Of a stretch of DNA of 64,000 nt, positions 8,817-16,846 are shown in pieces. Positions within the stretch are counted from its first letter, which is position 1, and every line of letters starts with the position of its first letter. Position numbers and translations under genes: made by a program. The DNA comes from Gottfriedia sp002574545 (GTDB lineage Bacteria; Bacillota; Bacilli; Bacillales; Bacillaceae_G): assembly GCA_052180195.1 (NCBI GenBank), contig CP197469.1. One strand, written 5' to 3'. The notes beneath the pieces were generated by a model, which saw nothing but the letters and a program-made list of their open reading frames with translations, made no database searches and was not told where the DNA came from.

Positions 8817-9848
8817 ATGGAGGTCAAAAAATTTTTTCAAAGTAGCACATTTAGACGCCTAGCGATGATGCTTTGTATCATTCTTGTCTTAATTTTAATT
8901 CGAAAAATAATAAATTTAGTCTTACTTATTTTCATTTTTACTTATTTAATGGATCGGATACATAAATTTATTATTAATAGACTAAATAAGATATTACCAG
9001 TTAATCGGCTAGTAGTTGTCTATTCTTTGTATATAGTCATAGTGGCAGCTTTAGTCATTGGGATTTATAATTATTTACCTGTTATTACCACTCAAGTTGT
9101 CCAACTAATCGTACAAATTAAAACGTTTTATATGAATCCACCAGATGAGAAATTCATCAATTATATTGTAACAGCAATTAAAAAGGTCGAGATTTCAGGT
9201 TATACTGAGCAAGGATTAGATTTTTTATATAAGTATGCCTCTAATATTAGCCAGTGGGGGATCGAAGTATTAATTGCTTTAGTTCTGAGTTTCTTTTTTC
9301 TACTTGAAAAACCTAGGATTATTGCATTTACGAGAAAATTTAAAAATAGTAAAATAGCAGTTCTTTATAATGAATTGGCCTATTTTGGTGAAAGGTTTTC
9401 GCGTTCTTTTGGAAAAGTGATTGAAGCGCAGTTTATCATTGCATTTGTGAATTGTATTCTATCGGTAATAGCTTTAAGATTTATGGGATTTCCTCAGTTA
9501 ATCGGTTTGGGCTTTTTGATTTTTTTACTTGGATTAATCCCTGTAGCAGGAATGTTTATTTCATTAATCCCCCTTTGTACGATTGCCTATACAATAGGTG
9601 GAATGGCTCATATTATGTATGTGATCATCATGATTTTGATCTTACATGCGCTAGAAAGTTATTTTTTAAATCCAAAGCTTATTTCGGCTAAGACGAATTT
9701 ACCGGTTTTTTATACATTTTTAATTCTAGTTTTTTCTGAACGGTTTTTTGGCGTTTGGGGTCTGATTATCGGGATTCCAGTTTTTATCTTTTTATTAGAT
9801 GTATTGGAAGTTACAGATCATCCGAAAGAAGTAGAATCGACTGAATAA
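8817..9848 (+). CDS. AI-2E family transporter-like membrane protein
   Basis: A 343-aa integral membrane protein of the AI-2E/PerM family. Members have about seven or eight helices and include export permeases and Na+/Li+ antiporters. The first three hydrophobic segments lie in residues 15-90 and a soluble segment follows at about 95-145. The C-terminal core has the family motifs SFGKVIEAQFIIAFVN, the GLIPVAGMFISLIP loop and ESYFLNPKLISAKTNLP. GAGGAGGT precedes the ATG at good distance and a perfect terminator follows. It is a single-gene unit, so the neighbours do not suggest a substrate. Confidence 0.85.
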   Translation: MEVKKFFQSSTFRRLAMMLCIILVLILIRKIINLVLLIFIFTYLMDRIHKFIINRLNKILPVNRLVVVYSLYIVIVAALVIGIYNYLPVITTQVVQLIVQIKTFYMNPPDEKFINYIVTAIKKVEISGYTEQGLDFLYKYASNISQWGIEVLIALVLSFFFLLEKPRIIAFTRKFKNSKIAVLYNELAYFGERFSRSFGKVIEAQFIIAFVNCILSVIALRFMGFPQLIGLGFLIFLLGLIPVAGMFISLIPLCTIAYTIGGMAHIMYVIIMILILHALESYFLNPKLISAKTNLPVFYTFLILVFSERFFGVWGLIIGIPVFIFLLDVLEVTDHPKEVESTE

Positions 9849-9851
9849 ATG

Positions 9852-9888
9852 AAAAGATGATATCGTATTGACGATATCATCTTTTTTT
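9852..9888 (+). terminator. Rho-independent terminator
   Basis: A perfect 15-bp stem (AAAAGATGATATCGT with its complement) and a four-base loop are followed by a T-run, directly after the AI-2E-family gene. Confidence 0.9.
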
Positions 9889-10013
9889 ATGCTATTTGAA
9901 TGTAGATACACAAATTATTCTTGTAATTTTGAATTACCAATACTGCACTTACTATGACATAGTCTGGAATTCATCGGGCAAACTAAGCAAAAATATGCTT
10001 AAGGAGTTTATAA

Positions 10014-11456
10014 GTGAATAACACAGAACATTCTACTTTAGTAGTAAGTTTAGAAAAGAATATTCAATACTTAAAAGAAAAATATAATCACTCTACTGAT
10101 TTGAAAATTAGACTAATAACAGTTAATGATGAAGTCATCAGAGACGGTGCCGTTTTGTATTTAGATGGAATAACAAATACACAAACAATTCAGGATAATA
10201 TTCTTACCCCATTACTAAGAGTTATCAAATTCGAAACGATTGATGCACTTATGACACGTCATCTTTTGGTAGCAGATGTTGCTAAGGTGACAACAAATGA
10301 AGACGTATTGGATGGATTATCAAAAGGAAAGTCATTAATATTAATCGATGGTTATAAAGAAGGAATATTAGCAGATACTGCCGATTGGCAAATGCGATCG
10401 GTAACTGAACCTGATACACAAAGATCTATGAAGGGTTCTTTAATTGGATTTAATGAACAACTAAAGGTAAATGTTAATATTATGCGTAATAGTATTCAGT
10501 CTCATAAATTATCGATTGAAAATTTACAAGTCGGAAATGAAACGAAAACGGATGTATCAATACTATATATGGATGGTTTTGTAGATCAACAAATTTTAGA
10601 GGAAACAAGAAAAAGGATTACTAATCTAGATGTTACTTACCTGCTAGAAGCAAGAGTTATTGAAGATGCTTTAGAAGGTAAAAAAACGTTTTTTCCAACT
10701 GTATTTACAAGCGAACGGCCAGATGTAACCGTTTCAGCGTTATATGAAGGACGTGTTGCAATCTTAGTAAATGGCATTCCATATAGCCTAATTGTTCCAA
10801 CACTGTTTCTTCACTATTTTCATCAACCAGATGAGTATAATACTAAGTCGGGGCGTTACGGAAACAGGATTATGCGTTTATTTAGTTGGTTATTTTCAAT
10901 CATTTTATTAGGAGCATATGTTACAGTTGTCCGTTTTCATCAAGATTGGGTACCGAAACACTTTGCTAAAATATTTTTTAAGGAATCAGATACACTTCTT
11001 CCAGTTATTGTAGAGATTTTATTCGTCATGTTACTTTTTCAATTACTAACAGAAGCTTCACTACGAATTCCAAAATCGACGGTTATTATTGTTTCACTAA
11101 TCGGAGCGATTGTAGTTGGACAAACTGCAGTAACTGCAAAACTGATTCATTCAATTACCTTAATCATAGTAGGCTTAAATTTTCTATCGAATATATCAAT
11201 TGCAGCAGGTGGATTATACGGTTCAGTATTAACATTACGATTTGTATTTTTATTTTTGGGCTACTTTTTCGGTTTGAAAGGTCTGCTAATTGGATTTATT
11301 TTAATGATCGCTTATATGGCATCTATTAGATCATTGGGTGTTCCATATTTAGCACCGTTTATACCATTTCATCCGAAAGAAATGAAAGATGCTCTATTTA
11401 GAGGAGATTTAAGGAAGCTTATTAATAGTAAACATACATATCCTCATAAAAAATAA
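10014..11456 (+). CDS. Orphan GerA family spore germination protein
   Basis: A GerAA-type protein of 480 aa with no gerB or gerC beside it. The N-terminal half is the usual soluble domain, and the junction motif TSERPDVTVSALYEGRVAILVNG is well kept. The membrane half diverges. The conserved RLPKPIG segment is RIPKSTVIIVS here, while GAIVVGQTAV, SIRSLGVPYLAPF and PFHPKEMKDA are typical. The start is GTG with AAGGAG seven bases before it. It might supply an A subunit to other receptors, act like SpoVAF (a GerA homologue that works without its own B and C subunits), or be a drifting relic. No frameshift is seen. Confidence 0.88.
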   Translation: MNNTEHSTLVVSLEKNIQYLKEKYNHSTDLKIRLITVNDEVIRDGAVLYLDGITNTQTIQDNILTPLLRVIKFETIDALMTRHLLVADVAKVTTNEDVLDGLSKGKSLILIDGYKEGILADTADWQMRSVTEPDTQRSMKGSLIGFNEQLKVNVNIMRNSIQSHKLSIENLQVGNETKTDVSILYMDGFVDQQILEETRKRITNLDVTYLLEARVIEDALEGKKTFFPTVFTSERPDVTVSALYEGRVAILVNGIPYSLIVPTLFLHYFHQPDEYNTKSGRYGNRIMRLFSWLFSIILLGAYVTVVRFHQDWVPKHFAKIFFKESDTLLPVIVEILFVMLLFQLLTEASLRIPKSTVIIVSLIGAIVVGQTAVTAKLIHSITLIIVGLNFLSNISIAAGGLYGSVLTLRFVFLFLGYFFGLKGLLIGFILMIAYMASIRSLGVPYLAPFIPFHPKEMKDALFRGDLRKLINSKHTYPHKK

Positions 11457-12270
11457 TTTTAACAAAGAGTAACGGTTTAATAACTTATGTTGTATTTTGG
11501 CACCTTAATGAGAATACATGGTTTAATAACTCCCAATTCAGAAGTATCATTGTTTGTAGATAAATGGAAAAAGCATTCTTCGAGAGTTATGGAGAGTGTT
11601 TTTCTTGTGGATTTTACGTTTTTAAAATTCAGAAAATTTTCAAACAAGTTTTATTCACTTTTTTGAATAAAGGCGTTGACAGTTTGATAAAAAATCATGA
11701 TATTTTTACTAAAAAAAGAGTGATGATTTTCCTATATACAGCTTCTTTAATTTGCAATTTCTATCTAGTAGAGAGCCTATTAGACAAAGGAAGTCAATAT
11801 TACACCCTATCAAAGCGCTTTCATCATATAATATTTTCCAATCTGTAAAATTATAGTTGAAGTATGATGAACTAAGATTTAATATATATTTATTGTTTCA
11901 AATAAATATACGGTTTTTGAAAATTTAACTATTCTTAAATAACTCTAAATTATCTAAACAATGAAAAAACTTCTTCTATTTTTCGCCATATTATGATAAT
12001 TTATATTAAGTACAATTCGATGATGAAAGCAAAAAAAATGAAAACGCTATCAACCTTGAATGTGTCAGATTTGTTCCTTTGTTAAAATCAGAAGGGAAGA
12101 TTTTCATCTTTACATCGCTCAGTTTCCAGGCTTAGTATTAATATAGGTATTTAGTTGACCGAATGAATACATGCCATTGGAAAAATTGGAATGTGAGCTG
12201 CTAAAAAAGATTTAATCAGCCTTTTTCGTATTTGGGGGGAATTTCAATTTTAAAAAAAAGAGGTGTATTC
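11457..12270. other. Long intergenic region upstream of the lysine permease
   Basis: About 800 bases of AT-rich DNA without a convincing gene. A 94-aa frame at 11564-11848 has no ribosome binding site and odd composition, so it is not called. A short direct repeat GGTTTAATAACT occurs at about 11473 and 11519. A catabolite-response element lies at 12039-12052. I looked for a lysine riboswitch and did not find its conserved purine-rich core. Confidence 0.6.
12039..12052 (+). promoter_or_regulatory. cre box (CcpA operator) upstream of lysP
   Basis: TGAAAACGCTATCA matches the consensus TGWAARCGYTWNCW at every position. It lies about 220 bases before the permease start. This suggests carbon catabolite control of the permease through CcpA, with repression or activation depending on the unseen promoter position. 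Confidence 0.65.
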
Positions 12271-13758
12271 ATGCAAAGTACAAACCGTAAAAGTGATTTC
12301 ACTATTCAGAGTAACGCGCCTAAAAAAGAACAATTAGAGAGAAAATTAAAAACGAGACATTTAACAATGATCGCTATGGGTGGTACGATTGGTACTGGTT
12401 TATTCTTAGCGAGTGGAGCAACAATACATGATGCAGGACCAGGTGGAGCTCTTGCTGCTTATTTAATTGCTGGTATCATGGTTTATTTCTTAATGACTAG
12501 TTTAGCTGAAATGGCGACTTTAATTCCAGTTTCAGGCTCTTTTAGCACATATACTTCGAGATTTGTCGATCCAGCACTTGGTTTTGCTGTTGGATGGAAT
12601 TATTGGTATAACAATGCAATCATCCTTGCTTTAGAATTATCAGCTTCAGCTTTAATTATGAAATATTGGTTCCCACATACTCCAGGTATCGTATGGAGTT
12701 CGATATTTCTAGTATTAATTTTTGGATTAAATGTATTATCTGTAAAAGGATATGGAGAATCTGAATTTTGGTTTTCAATTATTAAAGTAGCTACAATTAT
12801 AATTTTTATTGTAATTGGATTATTAATGATTTTCGGAATTATGAGTGGTCATACAGGTGGATTTGAAAATTTCACAAAAGGAGAAGCACCATTTAAAGGT
12901 GGTTTCTTATCAATCTTTAGTGTATTCATGATTGTAGGTTTTGCTTTCCAGGGAACTGAAATGGTCGGAGTAACTGCAGGGGAAAGTGAAAATCCTGAAA
13001 AGAATATTCCAAAAGCAATCAAACAAATCTTTTGGCGTATTTTATTATTCTACGTTTTAGCGATTTTCGTTATCGGGTGTTTAATTAGCTACACAGATCC
13101 AAACTTATTAGGTGGAGACGTTGATAATATTGCGATTAGTCCATTTACTTTAGTATTTAAACATGCTGGACTTGCTTTTGCAGCTGCTGCAATGAATACA
13201 GTAATATTAACTTCAGTTTTATCAGCGGGTAATTCAAGCTTATACGTAGGTTCTCGTGTTCTATGGGTACTAGCTGAAGAAGGAAAAGCACCAAAGTTCT
13301 TAAGAAAAGTAAATAAAGGTGGAGTTCCAGTTAGTGCATTAATTGCGACGACTCTAATTGGTGCACTTTGCTTTTTAACTTCATTATTTGGTGATGGTAC
13401 AGTATACTCTTGGTTATTAAATGCAGCAGGCTTAGCTGGTTATATTTCTTGGTTAGGTATTTCTATTACGCATTACCGTTTCCGAAAAGCGTATATTGCC
13501 CAAGGAAGAAATTTAAAGGATCTACCTTATTTAGCGAAATGGTTCCCACTTGGTCCAATTTTAGCAACAGTTTTATGTTTAGTTGCAATGCTTGGAACGA
13601 ATTATCAAGCATTTTTCGGACCAAAAGTTGACTGGTATGGTATTGCAGTTTCTTATATTGGACTACCATTATTCATTCTTGGATACCTTGGCTATAAAGT
13701 AGTAATGAAAACGAAGATGGTAAAATTAGAAGAAGCTGACTTCAGCCGTGAGATCTAA
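12271..13758 (+). CDS. lysP: Lysine-specific amino acid permease, LysP type
   Basis: An APC-superfamily proton-coupled permease of 495 aa with about twelve membrane segments. The similarity to E. coli LysP as I recall it is strong along the length. Examples are RHLTMIAMGGTIGTGLFLASG, AGPGGALAAYLIAGIMVYFL, GFAVGWNYWYNNA, VGFAFQGTEMVGVTAGESE and the C-terminal LGISITHYRFRKAYIAQG. I chose ATG 12271 (MQSTNRKSDF) because AGAGGTG lies six bases before it; a TTG 39 bases upstream is in frame but less likely. It is monocistronic with a terminator behind and a cre box far upstream. Lysine is the likely substrate, though arginine or a related cation cannot be excluded. Confidence 0.85.
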   Translation: MQSTNRKSDFTIQSNAPKKEQLERKLKTRHLTMIAMGGTIGTGLFLASGATIHDAGPGGALAAYLIAGIMVYFLMTSLAEMATLIPVSGSFSTYTSRFVDPALGFAVGWNYWYNNAIILALELSASALIMKYWFPHTPGIVWSSIFLVLIFGLNVLSVKGYGESEFWFSIIKVATIIIFIVIGLLMIFGIMSGHTGGFENFTKGEAPFKGGFLSIFSVFMIVGFAFQGTEMVGVTAGESENPEKNIPKAIKQIFWRILLFYVLAIFVIGCLISYTDPNLLGGDVDNIAISPFTLVFKHAGLAFAAAAMNTVILTSVLSAGNSSLYVGSRVLWVLAEEGKAPKFLRKVNKGGVPVSALIATTLIGALCFLTSLFGDGTVYSWLLNAAGLAGYISWLGISITHYRFRKAYIAQGRNLKDLPYLAKWFPLGPILATVLCLVAMLGTNYQAFFGPKVDWYGIAVSYIGLPLFILGYLGYKVVMKTKMVKLEEADFSREI

Positions 13759-13766
13759 TTAAATCT

Positions 13767-13803
13767 AAAGCTCAATCTATCAAGTATAGATTGAGCTTTT
13801 TTA
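13767..13803 (+). terminator. Rho-independent terminator after lysP
   Basis: A 14-bp stem with arms AAAGCTCAATCTAT and ATAGATTGAGCTTT, a five-base loop and a T-run. Confidence 0.9.
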
Positions 13804-13932
13804 CGTATTTTTTTACACGATTTTGGAAAATTAATAATGTCAATGTGTGGACTGTCGATTAGATAAGGACACAAAGCGCAGGCAGACGAAAATGTGAAAT
13901 ATGTATTTTTTTATGAAAGGAGAAATTATGAA

Positions 13933-14121
13933 ATGAACAATTCAATAACAGAACTAGAATTAGAAAATCTTCGTCATATTATAGGAGGGCATGGTACAAT
14001 CGCCAATAAATTAGAGGCTTATGCTCAGAATTGCACCGATCCTGAATTGAAAGCTTTATTAGAAAGAGATGCCCAATCAGCAAAGCAATCTAGAGAACAA
14101 CTCTTAAATTTTTTAGGATAA
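13933..14121 (+). CDS. Small CotF-family-like spore coat protein (YraG type)
   Basis: A 62-aa helical protein beginning MNNSITELELENLRHIIGGH. The open frame runs further up to a GTG, but AAAGGAG lies about ten bases before the ATG at 13933 and the family start supports it. The segment IGGHGTIANKLEAYAQNCTDPELK resembles the small partner of CotF-domain coat proteins in B. subtilis (YraG/YraF style). A second CotF-like gene follows 12 bases later, so the two are one operon. Deposition in the spore coat is inferred from family resemblance. Confidence 0.72.
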   Translation: MNNSITELELENLRHIIGGHGTIANKLEAYAQNCTDPELKALLERDAQSAKQSREQLLNFLG

Positions 14122-14133
14122 GGAGATTAGAAT

Positions 14134-14388
14134 ATGTTTCAAGATAAAGACATGGTTAATGATTATTTAGAAGGATTAAACGCTAGCTTAAAAGGTTATG
14201 CAGGGTATATTAGTGAGTCAAACAATCCTGAACTCAGACAAACATTAATTCAATTACGCAATCAAGATGAAGCACGTCAACGTACATTGTACAATTATGC
14301 ACTTCAAAAAGGTTATTACAAACCAGCAGCACCAGCAGCGCCAGAGATTGTACAGCAATTCAGATCTGAATTAACTTCAAATCAGTAA
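14134..14388 (+). CDS. CotF-domain spore coat protein
   Basis: An 84-aa protein with the Coat_F helical unit: MVNDYLEGLNASLKGYAGY, then ESNNPELRQTLIQLRNQDEA and the end motif YNYALQKGYYKPA. The KGYY-Pro/Ala tail is typical of CotF-like proteins, which also have a 'Y..a..kGyY.pa' end. A Pro/Ala-rich linker and a short polar tail follow. AAGGAG precedes the ATG. It is paired with the 62-aa coat gene upstream and followed by a bidirectional terminator. Confidence 0.82.
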   Translation: MFQDKDMVNDYLEGLNASLKGYAGYISESNNPELRQTLIQLRNQDEARQRTLYNYALQKGYYKPAAPAAPEIVQQFRSELTSNQ

Positions 14389-14389
14389 A

Positions 14390-14428
14390 AACAAAAAAGG
14401 CATTCGAGTAATCGAACGCCTTTTTTGT
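14390..14428. terminator. Bidirectional terminator
   Basis: The stem AACAAAAAAGGC-ATTCGA with its complement around GTAA has T-runs on both strands. It lies between the coat genes and the convergent TetR gene. Confidence 0.85.
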
Positions 14429-15010
14429 TTATTCACTTTTAAAACCGTACCAAAAATTTCTCCATATATTTGAAATCCTTGGCTTCATCTTTTCAGCCCC
14501 ATAATAAGACAGTTCAATAAAGATGCCGTCAATTAAGCAATAATAAGACATCACAAAATCTTCAATATTCCCTGCTCGAATTTCACCATTTTTAATCCCT
14601 TTATCAATCACTGATCTTAAAATAGTCGACATTGCTTCCTCAGATTCCATGAACTGTGTATGTAATTGCTCCTTTAATGGTTCTGGCGAAAAAAATACAG
14701 CGCGATTCACGAAAGTAGATTGCTCCTCGTACTCAATATAATATTCAAATGTTAAATTTAGAATTTGGTAAAGTTGTTCCTTCGCAGATAGACCTCTTAT
14801 TTCTCCCATCAGTTCATCAACTTTTTTAACATGAAGCCATAAAATGTTCTCATAAATTGTAAGAAAGATTTCTTCTTTACTTTTAAAATGATTATATATA
14901 GATGGTTTTTGAATGCCAACTGCTTTAGCAATTTCAGTTAAACTTGTACCTTCATAGCCATTTTTTGAAAACAGGGCAAGTGCTGCTGCAATAATTTTAT
15001 CCTTTGTCAT
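14429..15010 (-). CDS. TetR/AcrR family transcriptional regulator
   Basis: A 193-aa repressor. The N-terminal helix-turn-helix covers about residues 5-50: KIIAAALALFSKNGYEGTSL, then TEIAKAVGIQKPSIYNHFKS with the family YNHFKSKEEIF motif. The C-terminal 140 residues are the ligand and dimer domain. The start was moved to the second ATG (15010) because the GGAGG touches the first ATG at 15016 and lies six bases from the second. It has no divergent or downstream partner, so its target is unclear. The enzyme at 15388 is separated from it by about 370 bases and points the same way. Confidence 0.9.
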   Translation of the reverse strand: MTKDKIIAAALALFSKNGYEGTSLTEIAKAVGIQKPSIYNHFKSKEEIFLTIYENILWLHVKKVDELMGEIRGLSAKEQLYQILNLTFEYYIEYEEQSTFVNRAVFFSPEPLKEQLHTQFMESEEAMSTILRSVIDKGIKNGEIRAGNIEDFVMSYYCLIDGIFIELSYYGAEKMKPRISNIWRNFWYGFKSE

Positions 15011-15025
15011 CTTCATCCTCCGAAA

Positions 15026-15085
15026 CTAACTCTTGTTAGCTAGATTATAAACTGGAATCTTTGTGAAGTCTAAATATTGTTTAGA
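15026..15085 (-). promoter_or_regulatory. Promoter region of the TetR gene with two palindromes
   Basis: Read on the minus strand, TTTATAATC gives a good -10 (TATAAT). Directly downstream lies CTAACAAGAGTTAG, a 5-bp palindrome with a four-base centre. Around the -35 position lies TCTAAACAATATTTAGA, a perfect 6-bp inverted repeat. Either could be an autoregulatory operator. The -35 itself is weak. Confidence 0.5.
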
Positions 15086-15170
15086 TTTCTTGTAAAAAAG
15101 CTTTGTTTAGAGGAGAAAGACCATTGTTTCTTTTGTTTGAGAACTATGGTGGAGTATTTCTAAGGATGCC

Positions 15171-15275
15171 ATGAGGAAAGAGAAAGCGAAAAACTGGTTG
15201 ACACTTCCTCATATAGGTTCATAAGGAAGGAAAAAGGTGAAAATCTGCTTAATCCTTCCTCATAAAGGGTTCATG
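15171..15275. repeat. Two tandem ~50-bp imperfect repeats, each able to form a hairpin
   Basis: Unit 1 runs from ATGAGGAA (15171) to TTCCTCAT (15212). Unit 2 runs from ATAAGGAAGG (15221) to CCTTCCTCAT (15263). The period is about 50 bases, and the start of a third unit (GGTTCATGA) is visible near 15268. Each unit has complementary ends of 8 to 10 bases. They lie between the TetR gene and the agmatinase-family gene. Confidence 0.6.
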
Positions 15276-15345
15276 AAAAAAATAAATCTACAAATAGTTT
15301 TCATATTCATAATCCCATGACAATGTGATAGTTCAATACTTCGAA

Positions 15346-15377
15346 AAAAGCTCTGTCTAAAAGAAACAGAGCTTTTT
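15346..15377 (-). terminator. Terminator of the agmatinase-family gene
   Basis: AAAAAGCTCTGT pairs with ACAGAGCTTTTT across a nine-base loop, just downstream of the minus-strand stop. T-rich on both strands. Confidence 0.85.
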
Positions 15378-15387
15378 AAATTACTTT

Positions 15388-16326
15388 TTATTTTTCTTTC
15401 TTAATTTGTAATGTAGCTAAACTAGCAAATTCATGGACTAGTGTTGCAGCTAATAGTGATGTGATTTGAGTTGGATCATAGGATGGTAGTACTTCAACGA
15501 TATCAAATCCAATAAAATTGAAATCAGTTAGTGAGCGGATCATTTTTAATGTTTCCATACTATTGTATCCGCCAACTTCAAGAGTACCAGTTCCTGGTGC
15601 ACAAGAAGGATCGACGAAATCAATATCAAAAGTTAGGAAACATGGAGTATCTCCAATAACTTCTTTCATTTCTTTTAATATACCTTCAAAACCACGTTCA
15701 TACATTTCCGGTGTAGTAATAACATTGTAACCAAGTTCATGGCTTGCATCTATGTCTCCTGGATGATTCAAGGTGCCTCGAATTCCTAATTGGAATACTT
15801 TATTTGGAATTAGAAGTCCTTCTTCGTGTGCTCGGATAAAAGGTGAACCATGCCAATATTTTTCATCGTAATAAGTATCCCATGTGTCAGTATGCGAATC
15901 AAAGTGAATCATCGCAACTGGGCCATATTTTTTAGCTGCAGCTCGTAGGTTTGCTAAAGTAATCGAGTGGTCACCACCTAAACCAATTGGGATAATATGA
16001 CCATCCATTAATTCAAACATAGCATCTTCCATTAGTTTATAGCTTCGATGGATATTATGAGGAATAACGGATACATCTCCAATATCGATGGCATTGCTGT
16101 CGTCAAATGGATATACCTTATGAATCGGATGATATGGGAATAAAGTCATAGAAGCTTGTCGGATTGCTTGAGGAGCAAATCGCGCACCAACACGAAATGA
16201 GGCTGCAGTATCAAAAGGCATGCCAACGATTGCTATTTTCGCATTTTCTCTTGCAGAAGGTAGTCTCATAAATGTTCCAGTTGTACAAAACTCAGGTTTT
16301 ACATCAGGGGAAAGTGGATATTTCAT
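15388..16326 (-). CDS. Agmatinase/ureohydrolase family protein
   Basis: A 312-aa manganese enzyme of the arginase-agmatinase family that hydrolyses a guanidino group to urea. The metal ligands are all visible: GGDHSIT, HFDSHTDTWDTY and DIDFVDPSCAPGTGT. The opening GMPFDTAASFRVGARFAPQAIRQAS is the classical signature. I moved the start to the second ATG (16326), since AGGAG touches the first ATG and is nine bases from the second. The N-terminal extension and length resemble agmatinase, guanidinobutyrase and the related guanidine hydrolases; these cannot be separated by eye. It is a single gene with its own strong promoter, so it is not part of a polyamine operon here. Confidence 0.85.
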   Translation of the reverse strand: MKYPLSPDVKPEFCTTGTFMRLPSARENAKIAIVGMPFDTAASFRVGARFAPQAIRQASMTLFPYHPIHKVYPFDDSNAIDIGDVSVIPHNIHRSYKLMEDAMFELMDGHIIPIGLGGDHSITLANLRAAAKKYGPVAMIHFDSHTDTWDTYYDEKYWHGSPFIRAHEEGLLIPNKVFQLGIRGTLNHPGDIDASHELGYNVITTPEMYERGFEGILKEMKEVIGDTPCFLTFDIDFVDPSCAPGTGTLEVGGYNSMETLKMIRSLTDFNFIGFDIVEVLPSYDPTQITSLLAATLVHEFASLATLQIKKEK

Positions 16327-16359
16327 CAAAATCATCTCCTAATTTTTAATTCCGGTTAT

Positions 16360-16414
16360 TAACTATCGGTAGTTAGTTTAACTTGATTATAGTTTGTTAA
16401 ATCTGAATAGTCAA
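16360..16414 (-). promoter_or_regulatory. Strong sigma-A promoter and operator palindrome of the agmatinase-family gene
   Basis: On the minus strand TTGACT (16414-16409) and TATAAT (16391-16386) are separated by exactly 17 bases. The perfect palindrome TAACTACCGATAGTTA (16375-16360) begins about 10 bases after the -10, close to the expected start point. That is a classical repressor position. The regulator is not identifiable here. Confidence 0.75.
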
Positions 16415-16564
16415 ACTATTATTTATAAAAGATTCTTATTTTTTGCTCGAAAAAAGGATTAGCTATTGCTACCTTTTTAATTTGAAATTAGTCAATTTTG
16501 TCGGATATGCGAAGTGTTTTAGTAAATAATATGATTGTTTAACAATAATATTAGGAGGGATTTT

Positions 16565-16714
16565 ATGCCGCAAAATCAGCAAAGTAAAGGGAATATGGGA
16601 AGTAATATGAAATCAAGAACTAATCCACAAAAAGTAAAACAGCAAATTCAAAATGATGTAAGCCATGGCCAAGGAGCAATGACTTCTCGTGAGGCAGGAG
16701 CAATGCGTGATTAA
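16565..16714 (+). CDS. 49-aa hydrophilic Gln/Asn-rich protein, candidate small spore protein
   Basis: A very polar protein, beginning MPQNQQSKGNMGSNMKSRTN, followed by PQKVKQQIQNDVSHGQG and ending MTSREAGAMRD. AGGAGG lies six bases before the ATG, and a perfect terminator follows within 60 bases. Composition and the 'N.Q.VKQQ' segment recall gamma-type small acid-soluble spore proteins. The 'TSREAG' tail recalls KGG-type stress proteins. I cannot assign it to either. Confidence 0.7.
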   Translation: MPQNQQSKGNMGSNMKSRTNPQKVKQQIQNDVSHGQGAMTSREAGAMRD

Positions 16715-16766
16715 AAATCACTTTTAGTGTTTTTTAAAGCAAGGTATCTCTTGTGATGTAACTTGT

Positions 16767-16803
16767 AAAAAATGAACCGACCATTTCTGACCGGTTCATT
16801 TTT
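16767..16803. terminator. Bidirectional terminator
   Basis: The 12-bp stem AAAAATGAACCG with its complement has an 11-base loop and T-runs on both strands. It ends the 49-aa gene and could also end a minus-strand mini-gene at 16847-16909. The remaining stretch to 17150 is AT-rich with nothing else I can support. Confidence 0.85.
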
Positions 16804-16846
16804 GCGTTTTATTGTATATATTTATTAATCGCAATTCACTTCGAAC

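Noticed and set aside
11624..11638. CodY-box-like sequence AAAATTCAGAAAATT
   Set aside because: Two mismatches to the consensus and more than 600 bases from the nearest downstream start; such matches are expected by chance in this AT-rich DNA.
11564..11848. 94-aa frame in the gap before lysP
   Set aside because: No ribosome binding site precedes the ATG, and the Phe/Lys/Ile-rich composition is what translated AT-rich noncoding DNA gives.
11850..12270. Lysine riboswitch expected before a lysP gene
   Set aside because: The conserved purine-rich core elements are not visible and no terminator-antiterminator pair could be drawn.
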